Source: GCA-2731375 sp046582635
Lineage (GTDB): Bacteria > Pseudomonadota > Alphaproteobacteria > GCA-2731375
NCBI GenBank assembly: GCA_046582635.1
Contig: JAYGEA010000202.1
Location: 1-5,644 of the forward strand
Reading direction: 5' to 3'
DNA length: 5,644 nucleotides
Shown in pieces: positions 1 to 5,358 of the stretch (position 1 is its first letter; every line of letters starts with the position of its first letter). Under the pieces are notes generated by a model. The model did no database searches. It was not told the origin of the DNA and saw nothing but the letters and a program-made list of their open reading frames with translations. A program made the translations under genes and the position numbers.

Positions 1-59
1 GCATAGGTTTCGGCGAACCGGGCGCTTTCCCCGGCAATGCGGATATCGCAGGCCAGGGC
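1..59 (-). pseudogene. Enoyl-CoA hydratase/isomerase (crotonase family) fragment, broken at its 5' side
   Basis: Read on the - strand from 59 down to the window edge, one frame gives ALACDIRIAGESARFAETY. This resembles the conserved crotonase core (the ALACDIRIA...ARF block just after the oxyanion-hole GAG/GGG motif); some enoyl-CoA hydratase-like proteins share the ARFAE(T/S) continuation. The family hydrates or isomerises acyl-CoA thioesters in the cytoplasm. In a full-length protein of about 260 residues, this block follows roughly 100 residues. Here only four codons (Ala-Arg-Thr-Leu) precede it before an in-frame TGA at 74-72, and no ATG, GTG or TTG lies between. The N-terminal half is therefore absent, and the break coincides with the left end of the palindromic element. 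The 14 bp between the element and maiA do not supply the missing part. The C-terminal part should lie outside the window, to the left. The identification rests on only 19 residues, so family membership is likely but the exact substrate is unknown. Confidence 0.6.
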
Positions 60-60
60 T

Positions 61-94
61 AGTGTCCTGGCTCAGGAATACGTCATGTTTAGGA
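61..94 (+). repeat. Left outer inverted repeat of the palindromic element
   Basis: The sequence starts agtgtcctggctcaggaata and pairs with 292-325. Of 34 positions, 32 are complementary; the exceptions are 71 and 85. It begins directly at the break in the crotonase reading frame. Confidence 0.9.
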
Positions 95-188
95 TCGTTT
101 CTCAGGGCCTCCGGGTAGGAGGCGTCCCGCCGGCAATGCGGGACATCGTCAAGGGACGCCGACGCCATCCGGAGGCCCTGAGAAACGA
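95..188. repeat. Arm 1 hairpin of the palindromic element
   Basis: The 20-bp stem tcgtttctcagggcctccgg (95-114) pairs perfectly with 169-188. The 54-nt interior (115-168) carries a further perfect 8-bp stem, ggcgtccc (121-128) with gggacgcc (153-160). An alternative 7-bp hairpin is gtcccgc (124-130) with gcgggac (138-144). The interior contains the 12-mer atgcgggacatc (136-147), which recurs at the mirror position in arm 2. Confidence 0.9.
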
Positions 189-197
189 CCGTTTCGG

Positions 198-291
198 CGG
201 TCATACAAGCCCCTCGGACGTCGTCGGGCGACTCTTATGATGTCCCGCATCACGACGGACCACCCTCCTAGCCGAGGGGCTTGTATGACCG
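198..291. repeat. Arm 2 hairpin of the palindromic element
   Basis: The 20-bp stem cggtcatacaagcccctcgg (198-217) pairs perfectly with 272-291. The 54-nt interior (218-271) is the imperfect reverse complement of the arm 1 interior: taggagg and atgcgggacatc are shared at exactly mirrored positions (264-270 and 239-250). A short inner stem, cgtcgt (219-224) with acgacg (252-257), is also possible. The stem sequence differs from arm 1 at about half of its positions but remains fully self-complementary. Confidence 0.9.
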
Positions 292-325
292 TCCTAAACA
301 CGACGTATTCCTGAACCAGGACACT
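292..325 (-). repeat. Right outer inverted repeat of the palindromic element
   Basis: This is the complement partner of 61-94, ending ccaggacact at 325. It is followed after one base by the ribosome-binding site of maiA. Confidence 0.9.
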
Positions 326-326
326 T

Positions 327-332
327 GGGAGG
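327..332 (+). promoter_or_regulatory. Ribosome-binding site of maiA
   Basis: GGGAGG lies 7 nt before the ATG at 340. This decides the start in favour of the ATG over the in-frame TTG at 325, which falls inside the palindromic element. The site begins one base after that element. Confidence 0.75.
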
Positions 333-339
333 CGGGGCG

Positions 340-987
340 ATGAAACTTTACGGCTATTGGCGTTCATCCGCCGCCTACCGGGTGCGGATTGCATTGAACC
401 TGAAAAGTCTGGCGGTGGAGGAAGAATTCATCCATCTGCAAAACAACGATCAACGCAGCGAGGGCTATTTGGCGCTGAACCCCCAAGGCCTGGTGCCCAC
501 CCTGATCGACGGTGATGTGCGGTTGAGCCAGTCTCTGGCGATTTTGGAATATCTGGATGAATGCCATCCCGAACCGGCCCTGCTGCCCAGCGATATTCCG
601 GGACGGGCCCGCGTTAGGCAACTAGCCCAGGTGGTGGCCTGTGACATCCATCCCATCGATAATCTGAAGGTCTTGAATTTCCTGACCGGGGAATTGGGCG
701 TCTCGGCCGAGGGGCGGCTGACCTGGTACCGCCATTGGGTCGACCAGGGGCTCGAGGGATTGGAAGGCTTGGTTGCCGATTGTGTGGATACGGGGCTGTT
801 TTGTCACGGTGATCTACCCACGATAGCGGATTTGTGCCTTGTGCCACAGCTTTACAACGCCCGCAGATTCGACGTCGATTTGTCCCCCTATCCCACATTG
901 CAGCGCATTGATCGGGCCTGTCAGGCTCTCGACGCCTTCGCGTCCGCCGCGCCCGAGAAGCAACCGGACGCAGCCACGACCGTATGA
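340..987 (+). CDS. maiA: Maleylacetoacetate isomerase (zeta-class glutathione S-transferase)
   Basis: This 215-residue protein is of normal length for the family. It catalyses glutathione-dependent cis-trans isomerisation of maleylacetoacetate to fumarylacetoacetate in tyrosine/homogentisate breakdown in the cytoplasm. The N-terminal thioredoxin-like domain carries the zeta-class signature RSSAAYRVRIALNLK (residues 8-22) with the active-site serines 9-10. Further landmarks are the cis-proline motif VPTL (52-55) and the glutathione-contact segment QSLAILEYL (64-72). The helical C-terminal domain has DIHPIDNLKVLNFL (102-115), typical of MaiA, and the PTIADL capping box (160-165). Related zeta GSTs can also act on chloroacetates or maleylpyruvate, so the exact substrate is inferred. 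The usual partners hmgA and fahA are not in the window. The gene stands alone, with 58 bp to the next gene and the palindromic element directly upstream. Its promoter must lie inside or beyond that element. Confidence 0.93.
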   Translation: MKLYGYWRSSAAYRVRIALNLKSLAVEEEFIHLQNNDQRSEGYLALNPQGLVPTLIDGDVRLSQSLAILEYLDECHPEPALLPSDIPGRARVRQLAQVVACDIHPIDNLKVLNFLTGELGVSAEGRLTWYRHWVDQGLEGLEGLVADCVDTGLFCHGDLPTIADLCLVPQLYNARRFDVDLSPYPTLQRIDRACQALDAFASAAPEKQPDAATTV

Positions 988-989
988 GT

Positions 990-1016
990 TTGTTAACGCC
1001 CCTCCGCCACAATAAT
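990..1016 (+). promoter_or_regulatory. Weak candidate promoter for the pentapeptide-repeat gene
   Basis: TTGTTA (990-995) and AATAAT (1011-1016) resemble -35 and -10 boxes, but the spacing is only 15 bp. The 58-bp gap shows no hairpin terminator, so read-through from maiA is equally possible. Confidence 0.22.
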
Positions 1017-1045
1017 GAACAAGGCAATTGTAGGATGGTGCTTAT

Positions 1046-2323
1046 ATGGCTCCGCGTATCTCTCAAGACGCGTTGCAGAAGAAATTGGCGGCACATTGGC
1101 AGTTTCTACGGGGTGTCCACGGTGGTGATCGCCTGGTCTTGAAGCTGCATGATGCCGCCGAACTTGTTTTTACCAAACGCGATCTTTCCTGGGCGGAGTT
1201 GGCGGGCACGGACCTCAGCCGGTGTATTTTTTATGAAGCCTCCATGGTGGGAATTTACCTGTTCGCGGCAAATTTGGAAGGCGCGGATCTTCGGGGCGCG
1301 GACCTCTCAAAGGCTGATTTGCGGGGCATCTCCCTGCGCCGGGCCAACTTGGAAGCGGCCAATCTGGAAGAGGCGGACATCCGCGACGGGCGATTATTCG
1401 TGCAGATAGAGGGGGGAGGATACCAGCCCGTGGGTGACGGCATCAGCCGCATCGACGAGGCGGTTTTTGCCCGGGCCAATTTGAAGGGCAGCCGCCTGGG
1501 CGGAGTATTCGGTCCGCGCACGGATTTGAGCGGGGCGAATTTGCGGCATGCAAATCTGGTCAAGGTGAACCTGTCTGGATCGGATTTAAGTGGCTCCAAC
1601 CTGAGCGGTTGCGTGCTGCACGGCGCGGTACTGTTGGGCGCCACCATGGACGGCACGAATTTCAGCGGCGCCGACCTAACCGCATCATTGTTCAAAAAGT
1701 CCGAAATGGTGCAGGGGCAGTTGAGTGGCGCCGTCATCGCGCCCTCGCTGGCGGAGATCGGCGGCACCATTTCCGATATTCTGCACCAGCATTCCATCGG
1801 GGTGCGCTCCCTGGCCGCTGAAGGCTCTCAGGCCGATATGAGTGGGGTCGATTTGTCGGGTGTATCTTTGCGGGGTGTCGAATTATCGGCGGTGAAGATG
1901 GAACAGGCGACTTTGACGGGCGTCAATATGGCGGGCTGTTCACTTTCCATGGCACAATTGGGCGGGGCCATGATGAACAGGTCAAATTGTGCCGATTCCG
2001 ATCTTCGCGGGGCCCACTTGGTGGGGGCAAATTTGCGTAGCGCCAATTTAAGCCATGCGCGCATGAACCGCATGCCCATCGCCGGCGGTTTGGAAGCGGA
2101 ATGGCCGACCAACCTGAAAGGTGCTGATCTGCGTGCCTCCAACATGAAATCGGCGGACCTTCGCCATGCCATTCTGGAGTTGGCGGTGTTGCAAAAGGCG
2201 GACTTGCGCCGGGCCGATCTGCGCGACGCTATTTTGCTGGATGCGGATCTGACCGGTGCCGATTTGCGCGGCGCCAAGATCACGGGCGCGGATTTACGGG
2301 GCGTCATCGGTTACAAGGCTTAG
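1046..2323 (+). CDS. Pentapeptide-repeat protein, 425 residues
   Basis: The protein is dominated by A(D/N)LxG-type pentapeptide repeats, which fold as a right-handed quadrilateral beta-helix. A non-repeat N-terminus (1-40) is followed by four repeat blocks: about 41-115, 140-230, 263-340 and 357-421. They are separated by short linkers: VQIEGGGYQPVGDGISRID (119-137), a helical-looking segment with AEIGGTISDILHQHSIGVRS (236-255), and MPIAGGLEAEWPT (343-355). No signal peptide, transmembrane segment or catalytic domain is visible, so a soluble cytoplasmic scaffold or binding protein is likely. The family includes DNA mimics of the Qnr/MfpA type, but those are near 200 residues and lack these linkers, so a gyrase role cannot be claimed. 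The ATG is preceded by AGGA at 1032-1035 (10-nt spacing). Coding bias matches the neighbours. Biological function is unknown. Confidence 0.93.
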   Translation: MAPRISQDALQKKLAAHWQFLRGVHGGDRLVLKLHDAAELVFTKRDLSWAELAGTDLSRCIFYEASMVGIYLFAANLEGADLRGADLSKADLRGISLRRANLEAANLEEADIRDGRLFVQIEGGGYQPVGDGISRIDEAVFARANLKGSRLGGVFGPRTDLSGANLRHANLVKVNLSGSDLSGSNLSGCVLHGAVLLGATMDGTNFSGADLTASLFKKSEMVQGQLSGAVIAPSLAEIGGTISDILHQHSIGVRSLAAEGSQADMSGVDLSGVSLRGVELSAVKMEQATLTGVNMAGCSLSMAQLGGAMMNRSNCADSDLRGAHLVGANLRSANLSHARMNRMPIAGGLEAEWPTNLKGADLRASNMKSADLRHAILELAVLQKADLRRADLRDAILLDADLTGADLRGAKITGADLRGVIGYKA

Positions 2324-2360
2324 ACTGGTCGTATTGCCCGCCGATTGCCCCCCCTAGTCC

Positions 2361-2420
2361 GCTATGGGCCGCAATGGTCCGAAATGGTCGGGTATGGCGG
2401 GCGATGGCGGGCCCTGGACG
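2361..2420 (+). repeat. Degenerate 10-bp tandem repeat upstream of serS
   Basis: Six consecutive 10-mers line up without gaps: gctatgggcc, gcaatggtcc, gaaatggtcg, ggtatggcgg, gcgatggcgg, gccctggacg. All six share G at position 1 and TGG at positions 5-7, and the first five have ATGG. More decayed units may extend leftward to about 2330 (two attgccc copies 11 bp apart). The period is close to one helical turn. The last unit overlaps the putative -35 box of serS. Confidence 0.6.
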
Positions 2421-2443
2421 GCGCGCGGCGTGGAGCGTATACA
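2415..2443 (+). promoter_or_regulatory. Candidate sigma-70-type promoter of the serS-surE-pcm cluster
   Basis: TGGACG (2415-2420) matches TTGACA at 4 of 6 positions. After a 17-bp spacer, TATACA (2438-2443) matches TATAAT at 4 of 6. Transcription would start near 2450, leaving a leader of about 35 nt before the serS ATG. No strong Shine-Dalgarno is seen in that leader (only agag at 2471-2474). Confidence 0.4.
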
Positions 2444-2484
2444 GTGCGCGCTCAACCAAATGAATAAATCAGAGACCTGCCGCC

Positions 2485-3753
2485 ATGTACGATCTGCGCT
2501 GGATTCGCGAAAACCCGGAGGCGTTCGATACCGCCCTGGCCGCCCGGGGCCTGCCCCCCCTGGCCAGTGACTTCCTCGCCCGGGACGAAGCCGCGCGGGC
2601 CAACCGAACCAAACTTCAAGAACTGCAGAAAAGCAGCAATACCGTCTCGAAAATGATCGGAACCGCGAAATCCAAGGGCGAAGACGTGGCCGACCTGATC
2701 GCCGAAGTGGGCAAGCAAAAGAGCGATATGAAGAGTCGTGAAGAGGCGGACAGGAAGTTTTCCCAGGAAATGCGGCAGACCTTGTCCGGCCTGCCCAACC
2801 GCCCCGAGACCGACGTGCCCGTTGGCCCGGATGAAGACAGCAACGTGGAAGTCCGCCGCCATGGCGAACCCGCCACCTTTGATTTTGCCCCTCGGGAACA
2901 TTTTGAGATCGGCGAGGCCCTGGGTCTGATGGATTTCGAGGCGGCCTCGAAAATCTCCGGCGCCCGGTTCGTGGTCCTGCATGGCGCCCTGGCCCGGCTG
3001 GAGCGCGCCCTGGCGGCTTTCATGCTGGATATGCACGCGGACGAATTCGGCTACCGGGAAACCTCCGTGCCGCTGTTGGTGAAGGAGCATACGGCTTTTG
3101 GCACCGGCAACTTGCCGAAATTCAAAGAAGATTTGTTCAAGACGACGGACGGTTTCTATTTGATCCCCACGGCCGAGATGGTGCTGACCAATCTGGTCCG
3201 CGACGGCGTCCTGGGCGAGGCCGAGTTGCCCCTGCGCTATGTTGCCCACACCGCCTGCTTCCGCTCCGAAGCCGGGGCCGCCGGGCGGGATACCCGCGGC
3301 ATGCTGCGCCAGCATCAGTTTTACAAGGTGGAAATGGTCTCCATCAGCCATCCCGCGCAATCCGGCGAGGAGCTGGACCGCATGACCGCCTGCGCCGAAG
3401 CCATTTTGCAGCGCTTGGAAATTCCCTACCGGGTGATGCTGTTGAGCAGCGGCGACATGGGGTTTTCGGCCCGGCGCACCTATGACATCGAGGCCTGGAT
3501 GCCGGGACAGTATATGTACCGGGAAATTTCGTCATGCTCCAACTGCGGCGATTTTCAGGCCCGGCGCATGGGCGCGCGGTTCAAACCCAATCAGGGCAAG
3601 GGCACCGACTTCGTCCATACCCTGAACGGTTCCGGCCTGGCGGTCGGCCGCACCATGATCGCGGTGATGGAAAATTATCAACTGGCCGAGGGTGGCTTTG
3701 CCATTCCCGAGGCCCTGCAACCCTATTTGGGTGGAAAAACGAGGATTAGCTGA
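2485..3753 (+). CDS. serS: Seryl-tRNA synthetase
   Basis: This 422-residue class II aminoacyl-tRNA synthetase matches the family's usual length. It charges tRNA-Ser with serine (and tRNA-Sec where present) as a cytoplasmic dimer. The start MYDLRWIRENPEAFD is the usual SerRS N-terminus. The charged helical region to about residue 100 forms the long antiparallel coiled-coil arm that contacts the tRNA-Ser variable loop. The catalytic core carries the serine-binding TAE (229-231), motif 2 as FRSEAG...RQHQFYKVE (259-283) and motif 3 as GSGLAVGRTMIAVMENYQ (382-399). The bacterial signature SCSNCGDFQARR is at 350-361. All expected motifs are intact. The gene opens a cluster with surE, whose start follows the stop by 4 nt. 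Confidence 0.98.
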   Translation: MYDLRWIRENPEAFDTALAARGLPPLASDFLARDEAARANRTKLQELQKSSNTVSKMIGTAKSKGEDVADLIAEVGKQKSDMKSREEADRKFSQEMRQTLSGLPNRPETDVPVGPDEDSNVEVRRHGEPATFDFAPREHFEIGEALGLMDFEAASKISGARFVVLHGALARLERALAAFMLDMHADEFGYRETSVPLLVKEHTAFGTGNLPKFKEDLFKTTDGFYLIPTAEMVLTNLVRDGVLGEAELPLRYVAHTACFRSEAGAAGRDTRGMLRQHQFYKVEMVSISHPAQSGEELDRMTACAEAILQRLEIPYRVMLLSSGDMGFSARRTYDIEAWMPGQYMYREISSCSNCGDFQARRMGARFKPNQGKGTDFVHTLNGSGLAVGRTMIAVMENYQLAEGGFAIPEALQPYLGGKTRIS

Positions 3754-3757
3754 ACAT

Positions 3758-4546
3758 ATGGCTCCGAAACTCGCCAATTTACGGCGTATGCGTATTCTTT
3801 TGAGCAACGACGACGGCATCAATGCCCCCGGCATGAAGGTGCTGCAACGGATCGCCCGAAGCCTGTCGGATGATGTCTGGGTGGTGGCGCCCGAGGGGGA
3901 GCACAGCGGTGCCTCCCATTCCCTGACCCTGACCGCGCCGCTGCGTCTGCGGAAAATCTCCGCCAAAAGATTCGCCGTCGAAGGTACACCCACGGATTGC
4001 GTCATGATGGCCATGAACCAGGTGATGGCGGACAATCCCCCCGATCTATTGCTCTCCGGCGTCAACCGGGGCGCCAACATGGGCGAGGACGTGACCTATT
4101 CCGGCACCATCGCCGCCGCCATGGAGGGGACTTTGGTGGGCGTGCCCTCAATCGCGCTGAGCCAATCGTTCGCCAACCGCAAGATCATGCATTGGGCGAC
4201 GGCGGAGCAACACGCCGGCGATGTGATCCGCCGCCTGGTCGCCATCGGCTGGTCCAGGGACGTTTTGATCAACGTCAATTTTCCCGACTGCCTGCCCGGC
4301 GATGTGCAAGGCATTGAAGTGGTGCGCCAGGGCCGCCGGGATATCACCGCCCTGAATATCGAACAGCGTATTGATGCCCGCGAAAAGCCCTATTACTGGC
4401 TTGGCTATCGGCCGCAACATGGCACGCCCAAGGCGGGCACGGATCTGCGCGCCACGGAAAAGGGCCGCATCGCCATCACGCCCCTGCACATGGACCTGAC
4501 CGAGAACAAGACCCTGAAGCAACTCAAGGCAGCCTTCGCCCCATGA
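3758..4546 (+). CDS. surE: 5'/3'-nucleotidase SurE
   Basis: SurE is a divalent-metal-dependent phosphatase that removes phosphate from nucleoside 5'- and 3'-monophosphates, and in some species exopolyphosphate. It is linked to stationary-phase survival and acts in the cytoplasm. The metal-site residues are present: Asp18-Asp19 in SNDDGINAPG, Ser50 in EHSGASHS and Asn103 in SGVNRGAN. They are followed by the hallmark TYSGTIAAAMEG (113-124). From ATG 3758 the product is 262 residues. From ATG 3788 (MRILLSNDDG, the commonest family start) it is 252. The upstream start is preferred because GAGGA lies at 3741-3745, although its 12-nt spacing is long, and no Shine-Dalgarno precedes 3788. It starts 4 nt after serS and overlaps pcm by ATGA, so the three genes are probably cotranscribed and translationally coupled. 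Confidence 0.96.
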   Translation: MAPKLANLRRMRILLSNDDGINAPGMKVLQRIARSLSDDVWVVAPEGEHSGASHSLTLTAPLRLRKISAKRFAVEGTPTDCVMMAMNQVMADNPPDLLLSGVNRGANMGEDVTYSGTIAAAMEGTLVGVPSIALSQSFANRKIMHWATAEQHAGDVIRRLVAIGWSRDVLINVNFPDCLPGDVQGIEVVRQGRRDITALNIEQRIDAREKPYYWLGYRPQHGTPKAGTDLRATEKGRIAITPLHMDLTENKTLKQLKAAFAP

Positions 4547-5184
4547 GCTATGAGGCGCATAAGATACGCCTCATCATGGACCTGCGCCGCCAGGGCATTA
4601 CCGACAAGGGGGTCTTGAGCGCCGTCGAGCGGGTCCCGCGCGAGCTGTTCGTGCCCGAGGCCATGCGCTCGGAAGCTTACGAAAACATACCCCTGCCCAT
4701 CAGCCAGGGGCAGACCATCAGCCAGCCATTTATCGTCGCTTACATGACCCAGGCGCTGTGTCTGGGTGATCGCGACCGGGTCTTGGAAATCGGCACCGGC
4801 TCGGGCTATCAGGCCGCCGTGCTGGCGCAACTGTGCCGTCGGGTCTGCACCATCGAACGCTACCGCACTCTGCTGGCTCAGGCGGAGGGGCGTTTCGAGG
4901 ATCTGAAACTGCACAACATAACCACCCGACTTGGTGATGGCGGCAAGGGCTGGCCGGAATTGGCCCCCTTCGCCCGTATCATCGTCACCGCCGCTGCGTC
5001 GGAACTGCCGCAAACCCTGGCCGATCAACTGGACGACGGCGGCATCATGATCGTCCCCGTCGGCCCCTCGGGCGATCAAACCCTGATCCGGGTAACCAGG
5101 CAGGATGACAGGTTCAAGGAAGAGCGTCTGTTGGACGTTCGTTTCGTCCCCTTGGTGGACGGTTTGCCGGCTGGCCGGGCCTGA
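4543..5184 (+). CDS. pcm: Protein-L-isoaspartate O-methyltransferase
   Basis: This 213-residue enzyme transfers a methyl group from S-adenosylmethionine to abnormal L-isoaspartyl residues, starting their repair to L-aspartate in aged proteins. Visible features are the substrate-site block PLPISQGQTISQPFIVAYM (50-68) with the family's conserved serine 60, SAM motif I VLEIGTGSGYQAAVL (80-94), and the acidic post-I residue in CTIER (102-106). GDGGKGWPE (131-139) and the motif II region ARIIVTAAA (144-152) follow. Length and motifs are normal. The start codon overlaps the surE stop (ATGA), with AAGG at 4526-4529 as a possible ribosome-binding site inside surE. The surE-pcm pairing is conserved across proteobacteria and joins nucleotide and protein damage maintenance. 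Confidence 0.97.
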   Translation: MSYEAHKIRLIMDLRRQGITDKGVLSAVERVPRELFVPEAMRSEAYENIPLPISQGQTISQPFIVAYMTQALCLGDRDRVLEIGTGSGYQAAVLAQLCRRVCTIERYRTLLAQAEGRFEDLKLHNITTRLGDGGKGWPELAPFARIIVTAAASELPQTLADQLDDGGIMIVPVGPSGDQTLIRVTRQDDRFKEERLLDVRFVPLVDGLPAGRA

Positions 5185-5358
5185 CCCGGTTTGTGGCTAT
5201 GACCGGGGGGCGATTGACCGTTCAGAACGCGCGGACCGGAATATCCGACAATTCGGCGATACACGCTAAAGGGAAGCGCCCCCTTTTCGTAATCAGGGCT
5301 ATATCAATAGGAATTCAGGTCATATTGACGACAGCCAGAGTTATATTCGAGGCAAAGC
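5185..5358. other. Intergenic region between convergent genes
   Basis: No gene is supported here. Base composition falls from the GC-rich pcm side toward the AT-richer right side from about 5280 onward. Two small hairpins are visible: cccggt (5185-5190) with accggg (5202-5207), which is not followed by a T run, and the one listed separately at 5268-5288. No tRNA-like fold was found. Confidence 0.5.
5268..5288 (+). terminator. Weak candidate terminator after pcm
   Basis: aaaggg (5268-5273) pairs with cccttt (5281-5286) around a 7-nt loop and is followed by one more T and then CG. The stem is short and the T tract only four long, so efficiency is doubtful. The place is right, between convergent genes, and the symmetric A/T ends could serve both directions. 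Confidence 0.3.

Larger units (their letters stand above)
61..325. repeat. 265-bp symmetric palindromic element with two hairpin arms (MITE/REP-like, family unknown)
   Basis: The whole block is an imperfect palindrome about position 193. Outer repeats 61-94 and 292-325 pair over 34 bp with two mismatches. Inside them are two hairpins of 94 nt each (95-188 and 198-291), separated by the 9-nt ccgtttcgg at 189-197. Folded, a single strand gives a long stem topped by two arms, a T or cloverleaf shape. The two C-A mismatches of the outer stem on the + strand (71/315 and 85/301) become G-T (G-U in RNA) wobbles on the - strand, so the - strand pairs more completely. No transposase is encoded. The left flank reads TA and the right flank TT just outside a gtgtcc...ggacac terminus. 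This could be the remnant of a TA duplication, but one pair of bases proves nothing. Small non-autonomous mobile element or REP-type repeat is the best guess; no family is recognised. Confidence 0.85.

Noticed and set aside
61..325. CRISPR array, integron attC site or tRNA-like gene at the palindromic element
   Set aside because: There are no regularly spaced direct repeats, no attC R/L box consensus that I can recognise, and no T-loop GGTTCGAAT-type motif. The symmetry is purely inverted.
614..1096. 160-residue - strand frame across the end of maiA and the following gap
   Set aside because: It overlaps the well-supported maiA, has arginine-rich low-complexity composition, and shows no family motif.
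1255..2307. Two - strand open frames (1255-1797 and 1828-2307) under the pentapeptide gene
   Set aside because: Their Ser/Ala/Pro/Arg-rich repeats (such as RRSAP) are simply the complement of the ADLRG codons, so they are shadows of the repeat protein.
1046..2323. Qnr/MfpA-type quinolone-protection protein
   Set aside because: The protein is twice the usual length and interrupted by linkers. Repeat content alone does not support gyrase binding.
2364..2570. Short + strand frame starting at 2364 through the 10-bp repeats into serS
   Set aside because: Its codons come from the tandem repeat and then an out-of-frame read of serS; there is no ribosome-binding site.
2452..3360. 302-residue open frame on the - strand inside serS
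   Set aside because: It is fully antisense to the intact, motif-complete seryl-tRNA synthetase. Long antisense frames are common in high-GC coding DNA, and the translation shows no recognisable domain.
5185..5207. cccggt/accggg hairpin as the pcm terminator
   Set aside because: The stem is only 6 bp with an 11-nt loop and is followed by GGGG rather than a T run.
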